Positions 7,985 to 16,783 of a DNA stretch of 64,000 nucleotides are shown in pieces. The notes under the pieces are model-generated. The model was not told where the DNA came from, did no database searches, and saw only the letters and a program-made list of their open reading frames with translations. The position numbers and the translations under genes were made by a program. Location of the stretch: contig JALEJP010000083.1 in assembly GCA_022769625.1 (NCBI GenBank), positions 34,017 to 98,016 on the forward strand. Direction: 5' to 3'. How positions within the stretch are numbered: the stretch's first letter is position 1; each line of letters starts with the position of its first letter. Origin of the DNA: Lachnospiraceae bacterium (GTDB lineage: Bacteria > Bacillota > Clostridia > Lachnospirales > Lachnospiraceae).

Positions 7985-9340
7985 CTACAGATTTCTCACA
8001 AGTTCTTTAAACCTTCTTCCTCTGACTTCATAACTCTTGAACATATCCCAGCTTGCGCAGGCCGGTGACAAAAGAACCGCATCTCCGCTTTCTGCATTCT
8101 GCGCACAGACGGCAACTGCCTCCTCCAGACTCTCTGTCAGAATGATTCGGTCAAAACCGCAGCGGCGAGCTGTCTCTGCAATCTTCTCCTTCGTCTGTCC
8201 AAGCAGGACCAGGTATTTCACCCGTCCCTCAAATGCCTGGATCCACTCCGTAAAATCAGACCCCTTGTCGTAGCCCCCGCCGATCAGAAGCGTGGGACGA
8301 TCCATGGCCTGAATGCCCTTGATGGCAGCATCCGGATTGGTTCCTTTGGAATCATTGTAATATACCACACCATTTTTCTCTGTCACAAACTCAATGCGGT
8401 GTTCCACCGCCTGAAAACGCTTCACAGCCGCGCGGATCTCTTCTACCGGAACGCCATAGGCAAGTGCCATCGCTGCAGCTGCCATAACGTTTTCATAATT
8501 ATGTGCTCCTACAATATGAAGCTCATCTGTCCGGCAGATTTCCTGCACGCCTTCCTCATCCCGGAAGACAATGGAACTTCCGTCCAGATACAGTCCCCTA
8601 TCCAGTTTACGCACACTGCTGAAAAATAATACCTTTGTCTGCAGCGTACCTCCAAATTCGCGCAGAACACTGTCCTCGTAATTGAGCACACAGGTATCTT
8701 CCGCTGTCTGATTCGAGGTAATCAGCTCTTTGACTCTTATGTACTCTTCCATCGTATGATGACGGTTCAGATGATCCGGCGTAATATTCAAAATCGCACT
8801 AACCTTCGGATGAAACTGATCGATCGTCTCCAGCTGAAAACTGCTGATCTCCGCCACCGTCACACTGTCATCCTGCATGCGGGATACCGCCTCCGTGTAG
8901 GGATTCCCGATATTGCCCACCACAAACACACTTTCCTGGTGGTGTTTCATGATTTCTCCCAGCAGGCTGGTGGTCGTCGTCTTACCATTTGTACCTGTGA
9001 TGGCAAGTACGTCTCCTTTTCCATTTTCATAGGCAAGCTCCACCTCGCCCCAGATCCGGATACCGGCTGTGCGCATCCGCTCCACCACCGGCAAGTCTGT
9101 TGGAACACCCGGACTCAGAACGGCTAGTGCCACTGTCTGCAGCATTTCGTCTGAAATGTCACCGATCACAATTTCCGCTCTGCTGGATGAAGGCAGTTTC
9201 ATACGCACCTCATCCTCTCCAATCTTTCGGTTACCGTCAAACAGAATCACCTTTGCACCTCTGCTCTCCAGAAGCTCACAGGCTCCGATTCCGCTGATCC
9301 CGGTTCCAAAAACCAGAACCGTTTTATCTTTCCAATTCAT
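7985..9340 (-). CDS. murD: UDP-N-acetylmuramoyl-L-alanine--D-glutamate ligase
   Basis: MurD is a cytoplasmic ligase that adds D-Glu to UDP-MurNAc-L-Ala. It has an N-terminal Rossmann-like UDP domain (VLVFGTGISGIGACELL), the ATP loop AITGTNGKTTTT near residue 113, the central AEISSFQLE and NITPDHLNRH motifs, and the C-terminal YNDSKGTNPDA motif. The track start at 9421 overlaps mraY. The ATG at 9338-9340 has GGAGG nine bases upstream and gives 451 residues, the usual size. It lies 58 bases after mraY in the same transcript. Confidence 0.96.
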   Translation of the reverse strand: MNWKDKTVLVFGTGISGIGACELLESRGAKVILFDGNRKIGEDEVRMKLPSSSRAEIVIGDISDEMLQTVALAVLSPGVPTDLPVVERMRTAGIRIWGEVELAYENGKGDVLAITGTNGKTTTTSLLGEIMKHHQESVFVVGNIGNPYTEAVSRMQDDSVTVAEISSFQLETIDQFHPKVSAILNITPDHLNRHHTMEEYIRVKELITSNQTAEDTCVLNYEDSVLREFGGTLQTKVLFFSSVRKLDRGLYLDGSSIVFRDEEGVQEICRTDELHIVGAHNYENVMAAAAMALAYGVPVEEIRAAVKRFQAVEHRIEFVTEKNGVVYYNDSKGTNPDAAIKGIQAMDRPTLLIGGGYDKGSDFTEWIQAFEGRVKYLVLLGQTKEKIAETARRCGFDRIILTESLEEAVAVCAQNAESGDAVLLSPACASWDMFKSYEVRGRRFKELVRNL

Positions 9341-9398
9341 CTGTGATTTCCTCCCCAACATCAGATTTTCTTTCGTGTCACCATCAAAGGACACTTCT

Positions 9399-10361
9399 TT
9401 ATGACACCAGTACCAGACCAAGCAGACACAGAAGTGCCGTCACAACGGTAAACACAGCCACCACCCGTGTCTCAGACCACCCGCAGAGCTCAAAATGGTG
9501 GTGTATCGGAGCCATTTTAAAGAAACGTTTTCCGCCAGTCTTTTTAAAATAAGTCACCTGAATCATAACGGAAAGAACTTCTACCAGATACACCAGACCA
9601 ACGATCAGAATCATCCAGGGCATTTTCAGCACATAAGCCGATCCTGCCACAAATCCTCCAAGCGCCAGAGAACCGGTATCTCCCATAAAAACCTGAGCCG
9701 GATATACATTAAACAGTAAGAATCCCAGAAGTGCACCGGTAACGGCCGCCGTGATAGGCTCAATGCCGCCTCCCAGTCCCATGGAAACCACCGTAAAAAA
9801 CACCGCTACCATGGTCGTCACGCCCGTTGCAAGGCCATCCAGACCATCCGTAAAATTCACACCGTTAACGGTACCGATCACTGCAAGATAAACCAGCGGA
9901 ATGGTGATCCATTTACAATCAAAATACTGGTCACTGAAGGGAATCCGCATGGTCAGGAAGCTCTTGTCCACTAACAGAATATAGGCAAGAAAAACGCTGG
10001 TTACCAGAATCTGTCCAAGCATTTTCTGTTTCGGAAGCAGACCATCCGAACGTCTCAGTACAACCTTCAGATAGTCATCCAGAAATCCGATGATACCAAA
10101 CCCAAGAGTCAGAAACAGCACCGGAAGAATATTGGGATAATCCTTTATATAGAAAAGAGAGGTCACAAGAACGCTGATCAGAATGATCAGACCTCCCATC
10201 GTAGGTGTTCCCGCCTTTTCCAGATGGGACTTCACACCTTCCTTTCTCTCTGTCTGTCCGATTTTCAGTTTCCGAAGAAACGGAATCACAACGGGACTCA
10301 GCAAAACACTGATTGCAAATGCTGCCAGCAACGAAATAATCACTTCTGTACTTATAATCAT
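9399..10361 (-). CDS. mraY: Phospho-N-acetylmuramoyl-pentapeptide transferase
   Basis: MraY is an integral membrane enzyme that makes lipid I from UDP-MurNAc-pentapeptide and undecaprenyl phosphate. Signature segments include GTPTMGGL near residue 52, the catalytic GVNFTDGLDGLATG near 167, VFMGDTGSLALGG near 225, and APIHHHFE near the C-terminus. Ten or so hydrophobic spans are visible. AGGAGG stands five bases before the ATG. A short GC hairpin, GCCGCAGGGAGGCGGC, lies just upstream of the ribosome site and could affect translation. Confidence 0.96.
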   Translation of the reverse strand: MIISTEVIISLLAAFAISVLLSPVVIPFLRKLKIGQTERKEGVKSHLEKAGTPTMGGLIILISVLVTSLFYIKDYPNILPVLFLTLGFGIIGFLDDYLKVVLRRSDGLLPKQKMLGQILVTSVFLAYILLVDKSFLTMRIPFSDQYFDCKWITIPLVYLAVIGTVNGVNFTDGLDGLATGVTTMVAVFFTVVSMGLGGGIEPITAAVTGALLGFLLFNVYPAQVFMGDTGSLALGGFVAGSAYVLKMPWMILIVGLVYLVEVLSVMIQVTYFKKTGGKRFFKMAPIHHHFELCGWSETRVVAVFTVVTALLCLLGLVLVS

Positions 10362-10443
10362 CTTAACCTCCTAATTGAGCCGCCTCCCTGCGGCACATAA
10401 CTCTATGCTAGTATAAAACGTTTCCACTTTTTTCGCAACTATT

Positions 10444-12186
10444 TTATAACCCGCTGTCATTTTGTGTTTCTTCTTCTTCGATTCCAAGATAGGGCAGAAT
10501 GTTTTCAAAAATATCACGCATGACTGGCGCACATATCGTTCCCCCGTAATAAACCCCCTGAGGATGATTGATGATGCAAAGCCCGAGTACCTGTGGATCT
10601 TCTGCCGGAGCAAATCCAAGGAAGGAAGATATATACTGATTTGCACTTCTTGGCAGGGTCTCAGAAGTGGCTGTCTTTCCTCCGATGTGATACCCTTCAA
10701 TATATGCTTTCTTCCCTCCTCCTTCCGATACTACCTTTTCCAGAATCATCCGCATTGTTTCCGATACTTCTGCGGAGACAATCTGTCTTCCTTCCCCATA
10801 CGAAAACGTGCCAAGAAGCGTCCCGTCATCCTCCCGTATCTCCACGCCGAAATGCGGTGTAACCCTGTGGCCGCCATTGATCAGGGAACTGACCGTGGCC
10901 GCAAGCTGAATGGGCGTAATCTGAAAAGACTGCCCAAAGGATACCGTTGCAAGCTCCACCTGCCCCATATTTTCCTTTTTATGCATAATCGTGGCCGCCT
11001 CCCCTGGAAGATCGATTCCTGTCTTTTCCAGAAGTCCAAACTGTTCAAAATATTTATAAAAATTGTCCACACCAAGGCGAAGCCCCACCTCAATAAACAC
11101 CGGATTACAGGAATTCATAACTCCCTGTACGAATGTTTCTGTTCCATGTCCTGTGGTTTTATGGCAGCGTATCCTTCTGTCGTCCACAATTTTAAATCCC
11201 GGACACTGAAAGGTGTCCGCTGTGGTCACAACACCTTCTTCCAGCGCGGCTGAGGCTGTGATAATCTTAAAGGTTGAACCTGGTTCATACGTATCATTGA
11301 TACAGCCATTGCGCCACATCTGATTTCTGGCATCCAAAATCTCCTGTTCCATCATCCCGTCTGTACTCCCTGAGATGGTAAAAGGATCATTTAGATCAAA
11401 CTCGGGAACATTTACCATGGCAAGAATCTCGCCCGTCTTTGGACGCATCAGAATCACAGAAACACTGTCCGCCTGTTTTTGTTCCAGTGCCCGGTACGCT
11501 GCCTGCTCTGCATACTCCTGCAGATTTACATCGATACTGAGCACCAGATTTTTACCAGGAATAGGCTCTTTTCTACCTTCTCCCTCATCCGGCAGTTCCA
11601 CCCCTCTTGCATCTGTCATCGTCAGGATCTGACCGTCCGTCCCCTTTAAGATTTCCTCATACTGAACCTCAAGTCCTACAATTCCCTGGTTATCACTTCC
11701 GGTAAATCCCAGCACTTTGGATGCCAGACTCCCATAAGGATAATACCGTTTATAATCCTCATCCACTTTCACCCCAGCAAGATCATATTCCCGTATCCTG
11801 TCTCCCGTTTCTTTGTCCACATTTGTTTTAATTCGTTCAATGGAACTGTTTTTTTCCACACTCTTCCTGATTTTTTCCTCTGATATTCCAAGCTCTGCGG
11901 CGAGAACTTCAATTACCCGCTCCGGCTCTTCGATCTGACTGTGTATCACAGATATCGTACACACCGTCCGGTTATCTGCCAGTACCTTCCCATTACAGTC
12001 CAGAATCTTTCCTCTGGCAGCCTTGATATCGCGTTCCCTTTCATGAAGACTTTGTGCTTTCTGGCTGTAATACTCCGATTTTTCCAGCATCAGATACCCA
12101 AGCCGCCCGATCAGCCCTGTCATCGCAAGGGCACAGACTGCAAATACCACTACGATTTTCTTTCGATGAAATGTTTTTATATTCAA
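10444..12186 (-). CDS. spoVD: Class B penicillin-binding protein, SpoVD/FtsI-like, without PASTA domains
   Basis: The protein is a membrane-anchored DD-transpeptidase that cross-links peptidoglycan with a SEDS partner. One N-terminal span (residues 8-30) precedes a dimerisation domain starting ARGKILDCNGKVLA, then the transpeptidase domain. The active-site motifs are EPGSTFKI (SxxK) near 309, MNSCNP (SxN) near 362, and GGKTAT near 502, where the more common KTG is KTA. No PASTA repeats follow. It is the second of two class B PBPs in the cluster. Which serves vegetative division and which serves sporulation cannot be decided from sequence alone. Confidence 0.85.
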   Translation of the reverse strand: MNIKTFHRKKIVVVFAVCALAMTGLIGRLGYLMLEKSEYYSQKAQSLHERERDIKAARGKILDCNGKVLADNRTVCTISVIHSQIEEPERVIEVLAAELGISEEKIRKSVEKNSSIERIKTNVDKETGDRIREYDLAGVKVDEDYKRYYPYGSLASKVLGFTGSDNQGIVGLEVQYEEILKGTDGQILTMTDARGVELPDEGEGRKEPIPGKNLVLSIDVNLQEYAEQAAYRALEQKQADSVSVILMRPKTGEILAMVNVPEFDLNDPFTISGSTDGMMEQEILDARNQMWRNGCINDTYEPGSTFKIITASAALEEGVVTTADTFQCPGFKIVDDRRIRCHKTTGHGTETFVQGVMNSCNPVFIEVGLRLGVDNFYKYFEQFGLLEKTGIDLPGEAATIMHKKENMGQVELATVSFGQSFQITPIQLAATVSSLINGGHRVTPHFGVEIREDDGTLLGTFSYGEGRQIVSAEVSETMRMILEKVVSEGGGKKAYIEGYHIGGKTATSETLPRSANQYISSFLGFAPAEDPQVLGLCIINHPQGVYYGGTICAPVMRDIFENILPYLGIEEEETQNDSGL

Positions 12187-12247
12187 TAAGAAAACCCCAC
12201 AGAAGCTTTCTATTATTATATAAATGCTTCTGTGAGGTTATCACTGT

Positions 12248-14626
12248 TTACCACTGACTTTCGTCATAGCCTTCAATCCCAAGCTGTTCATTGGTGACAC
12301 TGTTCTGCCCGGTTCCCACGGTATTCTCTCCGTTGTCTTCCGGCGGTGCCGGAACATTCGGATTCGACACTCCTCCCTGTTCGTTTACCGGATTGCCATA
12401 GGCATCCGTTTCAACGGTGCTGATGGGATTGCCATAGATATCTGTCTCTGATGTACTACTGATGGGATTGCCATAAATATCTGTTTCCGCGGTACTGTCA
12501 ATCGGATTGCCATAAATATCTGTTTCCGCAGTGCTGTCAGTCGGATTGCCGTAACTGTCCGTTTCCGTGGTGCCTCCGATGGGATTGCCATAGGCATCCG
12601 TCTCCAACGTTCCGTTTTCAACCGCTTCACTCTGAACCTGCTCTTTCTCTTTCTTCAGGACTGCATTTCTGCCTCCCTGCACATCATCCCAGGTGAGTTC
12701 CAGCTCCATCAGCAATTCATCCGTAATCTCCTCTGTCATGTTGATGTTCAGATAAGGCAGGATTTCCATCATAATCTTCCGTGAGATCACCATGGAATAT
12801 CCACCGGTGGACTGATCTGCTACATTCGGCTCATCGATGACCACATATACAACAACCTGCGGATCGTCCGCCGGTGCACATCCAATGAAAGAAACCAGAT
12901 ATTTTCCTTCCCAGCGCTGCCCGGTTTCCGGATTGATTTTTTCCGCCGTACCTGTTTTTCCTGCAACACGGTATCCCGGAACTCTTGCTTTTTTACCGGT
13001 TCCTTCGCTGACACCTTTCTCCAGTGCTTCCAGAACGATCTGTGAAGTCTTTTCCGAAATGGGCTGCCGCAGCAAAACGGAATCCATATTTTTCACAACG
13101 CCCCCATTGCTGTCCAATATCTGCTTTACCACATGGGGCTTATAATAATATCCGCCGTTTACCACAGTACAGAACGCCGCCAGCTCCTGGATCATCGTAC
13201 ACGTAAATGTCTGTCCAAAGGTATTGGTAGCTAACTCTACTTCATGCATACTGTCTCTGTCATAAAGCACACCTGAGCTTTCATTTGGAAGATCGATCCC
13301 TGTGGGACTTCCAAAATTAAACAGCTTCTGATATTTCAGGAACGTGGTGATTCCCATCTTCATACCGATCTGCATTAAACCGTCGTTACAGGAATTTTTC
13401 AGTACATCACTGAGCGTCTCCTGTCCGTGTCCGTTTACATTGTCACACTTGATCAGGGTATCCGTCACAAACTCACCGCCGTCACAGACAAAGTTATCCT
13501 TTTCTGTCACTGCACCGGTCTCCAGTGCCGCTGAGATGGTAACCGGCTTAAAGGTGGATCCCGGCTCAAAGCTTTCCGAAATACAGTAATTATACCATTT
13601 TTCGTTCAGCGCTTCCGAGTGTTCCTCCTCTGTCATATCCCTAAGCTCCGCTTCCGTATAAGAATCACTTAAATCCGTAGGATCTGTCAGATCAAAGCCA
13701 TGATTCGAAGCCATTGCGTAAATCTCCCCATTCTGGGGATTTGCCACAATCACTCCGACATTTTTGGCTCCCTTTCCGTTCGCATCTGCATTGCCCTGAC
13801 TGTACTGGGCATCGAACTCTGCAATGTATTTTTCCACCACCTGCTGAATGTTCATATCAATAGTAGTGACAATGGTATTCCCGTTTTTCGGCTCCACGAT
13901 CGTGCGCTGAAGATCCGAATTCTCATCCAGATAACCAAAGGATCTTCCATCTGTCCCGCTTAACACATCCGTATAATAGGATTCCAGTCCGCAGATACCG
14001 TCTCCCAGATCATTGGCAAATCCGATCACATTGCTTGCCAGGGTTTTCAGGGGATATTTTCGGATATATACATCCTCAAACCAGACACCCTTGACACACT
14101 GCCGCCTTTCCAGATCTTTTTTTGTATATTCCTCATCCTCATTGATCTCGGTATATTCTTCAAAAGCTTTCTTCTGTTCCAGCGTCACTCTTTTTTTCAG
14201 TACCTGATACTGACTGTCCTTCGTCTCATCCTGTGTGATCAGGCTGCGAAGCTTTGTTTCCTCTATCCCCATTGTTTTTACCAGGGCATCCACCGTAGGC
14301 TCCACATAATCCAGATCGATCTCAGATCCACTGTTCACAACCTTACAGTCAAGAATCAGATTGTATACCTTTTCACTTTTCGCAAGGACATTTCCGTTTC
14401 GATCCTGTATCTCCCCCCGCTTGTAGGGGATGGTCTTACTGTCATACTGCTTCTGGGACAAAACCTGTTTTGCATAACTGTCACCGTTTTTTGCCGTAAT
14501 GTAAACGATCCTCAGATTCAATACCAGTAACACAAACAAAACTAATGCAAAAATCCCCATCAGTTTTTTTTGCATTAGTTTTGAAAAATATCGTTTTTTC
14601 CTTTTTCGTTTTCGCTTTTCTGCCAA
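12248..14626 (-). CDS. Class B penicillin-binding protein (FtsI/PBP2B type) with tandem-repeat tail
   Basis: This is the first PBP of the cluster, directly after ftsL, and the likely division transpeptidase. A very basic N-terminus (KRKRKRKKR) leads to one span, a dimerisation domain (PYKRGEIQDRNGNVLA) and a transpeptidase domain with EPGSTFKP, KNSCNDG and AGKTGTAEK. After about residue 660 comes an acidic, low-complexity extracellular tail with six copies of an ETDxYGNPI unit. The track start is a GTG at 14635 without a ribosome site. A TTG at 14626, preceded by AGGTGG, fits better and gives about 792 residues. No PASTA domains are seen. Confidence 0.87.
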   Translation of the reverse strand: MAEKRKRKRKKRYFSKLMQKKLMGIFALVLFVLLVLNLRIVYITAKNGDSYAKQVLSQKQYDSKTIPYKRGEIQDRNGNVLAKSEKVYNLILDCKVVNSGSEIDLDYVEPTVDALVKTMGIEETKLRSLITQDETKDSQYQVLKKRVTLEQKKAFEEYTEINEDEEYTKKDLERRQCVKGVWFEDVYIRKYPLKTLASNVIGFANDLGDGICGLESYYTDVLSGTDGRSFGYLDENSDLQRTIVEPKNGNTIVTTIDMNIQQVVEKYIAEFDAQYSQGNADANGKGAKNVGVIVANPQNGEIYAMASNHGFDLTDPTDLSDSYTEAELRDMTEEEHSEALNEKWYNYCISESFEPGSTFKPVTISAALETGAVTEKDNFVCDGGEFVTDTLIKCDNVNGHGQETLSDVLKNSCNDGLMQIGMKMGITTFLKYQKLFNFGSPTGIDLPNESSGVLYDRDSMHEVELATNTFGQTFTCTMIQELAAFCTVVNGGYYYKPHVVKQILDSNGGVVKNMDSVLLRQPISEKTSQIVLEALEKGVSEGTGKKARVPGYRVAGKTGTAEKINPETGQRWEGKYLVSFIGCAPADDPQVVVYVVIDEPNVADQSTGGYSMVISRKIMMEILPYLNINMTEEITDELLMELELTWDDVQGGRNAVLKKEKEQVQSEAVENGTLETDAYGNPIGGTTETDSYGNPTDSTAETDIYGNPIDSTAETDIYGNPISSTSETDIYGNPISTVETDAYGNPVNEQGGVSNPNVPAPPEDNGENTVGTGQNSVTNEQLGIEGYDESQW
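12390..12613 (-). repeat. Tandem 39-base coding repeats (ETDxYGNPI)
   Basis: Six copies of a unit containing GGATTGCCATA (plus strand) start at 12390, 12426, 12465, 12504, 12543 and 12582. The period is 39 bases, one unit being 36. Each encodes E-T-D-x-Y-G-N-P-I/T plus a short Ser/Thr spacer in the PBP tail. Neighbouring copies are nearly identical, so copy number may vary between strains. Confidence 0.9.
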
Positions 14627-14662
14627 TTTTACCACCTATCTGACAAATTTGTCTCTCTTTGC

Positions 14663-15172
14663 TTACTCGGTGGGAACATCTGAATACTGGCGTACATAAT
14701 CATTGTTCTGACTGTCATACGTTTTCACCTGTTCCTCGCCTGCATACACCATCCCGAGCTTGTTAATGGCAGTATCACGAATCTGATCCATGTCAACGGA
14801 TGCCAGCGCATTCTCATATTCCGTATCATTTTCCAGCTTCAGATCTGCCAGCTGACTTTCCATGGATGCCACCTGATTGCGATAGGTTGTATTCTGTGCC
14901 TGCAGCTTCAGGTAATTCACACACACAAACAGGGTTGCAAGACTCGCTGCTGTGAGAAATGCCACATATCCCAGATTCATCTGCAGCGCGCGTGCTCTGT
15001 TTCTGCGTGTCCTGGTGCTCGTAACCTGTTTGTTTTCCGGCTCTGCCGGTCTCTGTCTGACCGTTCTGTCAGGCACAGGACGAGTCTGCGGTTTTCTGAC
15101 GGTGTTGCCGTCAATATAGCCATACTGGCTTGTCCTTCTGTTTTTCCTGCTGTAATTATTTCTGTCTGCCAT
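14663..15172 (-). CDS. ftsL: Cell division protein FtsL-like
   Basis: The 169-residue product has a long basic Arg/Asn-rich cytoplasmic N-terminus of about 65 residues, one membrane span (YVAFLTAASLATLFVCVNYL), then a heptad-like coiled coil (LQAQNTTYRNQVASMESQLADLKLEN) and a DIRDTAINKLGM segment. This architecture and the position between rsmH and the PBP identify it as FtsL/DivIC type, the scaffold bound by DivIB. Sequence conservation in the family is low, so the call rests mainly on layout and context. Confidence 0.85.
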   Translation of the reverse strand: MADRNNYSRKNRRTSQYGYIDGNTVRKPQTRPVPDRTVRQRPAEPENKQVTSTRTRRNRARALQMNLGYVAFLTAASLATLFVCVNYLKLQAQNTTYRNQVASMESQLADLKLENDTEYENALASVDMDQIRDTAINKLGMVYAGEEQVKTYDSQNNDYVRQYSDVPTE

Positions 15173-15189
15173 ACTGACCCCTCCTGTCT

Positions 15190-16131
15190 TTATTGTATTT
15201 TACGCTCGAAAACACGGAGCTTCGAACTTTTTGCTCTCTTATTATACTCTAATTCTTCCCCGTCCGGTACAATTGGTTTACGGGTAATCACTATTCCTTT
15301 TGATTTTCTTCCACATACGCATACCGGAAATTCTTTTGGACAGATGCACGGATTCTCATTTTTACGAAAATTATTTTTCACGATCCTGTCTTCCAGGGAA
15401 TGGAATGTAATCACACAGATTCTTCCTTCCTCATTCAGAAGATCAATCATGCTGTCCAGAGAATCCCTCAGCACCTCCAGTTCACGATTCAGCTCAATGC
15501 GTATCGCCTGAAATGTCTTTTTGGCCGGGTGTCCGCCTACTGCTCGGACTTTCATAGGTATGGCTGCTTTTATTATTTGAATTAACTCCCCAGTTGTTTC
15601 AATTTCTTTCTGCTGCCTTGCATTTACAATATGCTTCGCAATATTCTTTGCAAACTTTTCTTCACCGTAATCACGAATGATGCGATACAGTTCCATTTCA
15701 CTGTATCCGTTTACAATATCCTTTGCCGTCATAACCTGACGCTGATCCATCCTCATGTCAAGTGGAGCGTCTTCACGGTACGTAAAGCCCCGTTCTGCCG
15801 TATCCAATTGGTAGGAGGATACCCCGAGATCCAAAATGATTCCATCCACTGATGTGATGCCTATGTTGTCAAGCTCTTTCACCATATTGCAGTAATTGCT
15901 GCGAATAATGGTAACTTTATCTCCAAACTCCCCTAAGCGCTCTTTCGCCGCTTCAATTGCCGCTGCGTCCTGATCGATTCCGATCAGCCTTCCTTTCTCA
16001 GAAAGATGTCTGCATATTTCATAAGAATGTCCGCCGCCGCCAAGCGTGCCGTCCACGTAAATACCATCCGGCTTTATCTGCAGAGCCTCAATACTCTCCT
16101 TCAACAGTACAGATTTGTGTTTAAATTCCAT
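15190..16131 (-). CDS. rsmH: 16S rRNA (cytosine(1402)-N4)-methyltransferase
   Basis: RsmH (MraW) methylates C1402 in the ribosomal P site. The N-terminal HKSVLLKE and [11 protein letters not shown] segments are the SAM-binding hallmark. [28 protein letters not shown] and the C-terminal [12 protein letters not shown] follow in the expected order. The 313-residue length is standard. It is the second gene of the dcw transcript, 15 bases after mraZ. Confidence 0.97.
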   Translation of the reverse strand: MEFKHKSVLLKESIEALQIKPDGIYVDGTLGGGGHSYEICRHLSEKGRLIGIDQDAAAIEAAKERLGEFGDKVTIIRSNYCNMVKELDNIGITSVDGIILDLGVSSYQLDTAERGFTYREDAPLDMRMDQRQVMTAKDIVNGYSEMELYRIIRDYGEEKFAKNIAKHIVNARQQKEIETTGELIQIIKAAIPMKVRAVGGHPAKKTFQAIRIELNRELEVLRDSLDSMIDLLNEEGRICVITFHSLEDRIVKNNFRKNENPCICPKEFPVCVCGRKSKGIVITRKPIVPDGEELEYNKRAKSSKLRVFERKIQ

Positions 16132-16146
16132 ATCGTCCTCCCCAGG

Positions 16147-16578
16147 CTATATGCACAATCCCAAATCTGACATCTGCTCCGCGATATCATCCATGTCATC
16201 ACAGGAATTGTTCTCCATCCATTTTTCTTTACTCCAGATTTCGATCCTGTTCAGCATGCCGGTCAGTACCACGTCCTTTTCAAGACCTGCAAATTCTCTC
16301 AACGTTGCCGGTAAGAGAACTCTCCCCTGCTTGTCCAATTCACATGGTGTGGCTCCTGCCACAAAAAAACGCGAGAACTGTCGTGCGCTTTTATTTGTAA
16401 GTGGTAACGCTTTTAATTTTTCCTCGAAAGTCTGCCATTCATTGTTGGGAAACACAAATAGACATCCATCCAATCCCCTCGTAACTACAAATTCTTCACC
16501 GAGTTCCTCTCTGAATCTGGAAGGGATGATCAGTCTGCCTTTGGTATCAACCGTATGATTGTATTCACCCATAAACAT
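16147..16578 (-). CDS. mraZ: Transcriptional regulator MraZ
   Basis: MraZ is an AbrB-like double-loop DNA-binding protein that controls its own operon. The product has two copies of the DxxGRxxxP signature: [13 protein letters not shown] near residue 13 and [13 protein letters not shown] near 88. The track start adds eight residues. The ATG at 16576-16578 (MFMGEYNHT) has AAGGTG six bases upstream and gives 143 residues, the typical length. It is the first gene of the dcw operon, and likely target repeats lie between its promoter and its start. Confidence 0.96.
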   Translation of the reverse strand: MFMGEYNHTVDTKGRLIIPSRFREELGEEFVVTRGLDGCLFVFPNNEWQTFEEKLKALPLTNKSARQFSRFFVAGATPCELDKQGRVLLPATLREFAGLEKDVVLTGMLNRIEIWSKEKWMENNSCDDMDDIAEQMSDLGLCI

Positions 16579-16627
16579 ATGACGCACCTTCTTTCGTGCC
16601 ACAGTGCTGGCATTTCACTCCATTTGG

Positions 16628-16656
16628 AACCACCATACACCACTTTTCACCACTTA
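16628..16656 (-). promoter_or_regulatory. Predicted MraZ operator repeats
   Basis: On the minus strand AAGTGGTG, AAGTGGTG and TGGTGGTT lie head to tail at about 10-base spacing, followed by a weaker TGGAGTG. This resembles the AAAGTGG-type direct repeats described for MraZ in Mollicutes. They lie just downstream of the -10 box, where binding would block initiation. Confidence 0.55.
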
Positions 16657-16663
16657 TGTGTTA

Positions 16664-16692
16664 ATAATATCTCAAAGGAGATAAAAAGGCAA
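16664..16692 (-). promoter_or_regulatory. Predicted promoter of the dcw cluster
   Basis: On the minus strand TTGCCT and TATTAT are separated by 17 bases, about 85 bases upstream of mraZ. Confidence 0.6.
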
Positions 16693-16734
16693 GTATTTCT
16701 TTCGGTAATTTTAATTTTTCTGCCGAAGGGTAAA

Positions 16735-16775
16735 AAAATAGCCCCTCCTTTTTCAGGGGGAGCTATCTTTTTTTC
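16735..16775. terminator. Bidirectional terminator after the CotH-domain gene
   Basis: ATAGCCCCTCC and GGGGGAGCTAT form a stem around a TTTTTCA loop, with an A-run on one side and a T-run on the other. It follows the stop of the large secreted protein by about 10 bases on the minus strand and also insulates the dcw promoter. Confidence 0.75.
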
Positions 16776-16783
16776 CTTCACTT

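Noticed and set aside
12390-12613. Possible CRISPR array
   Set aside because: Repeats have no unique spacers, are in frame and encode a regular peptide unit in a PBP tail.
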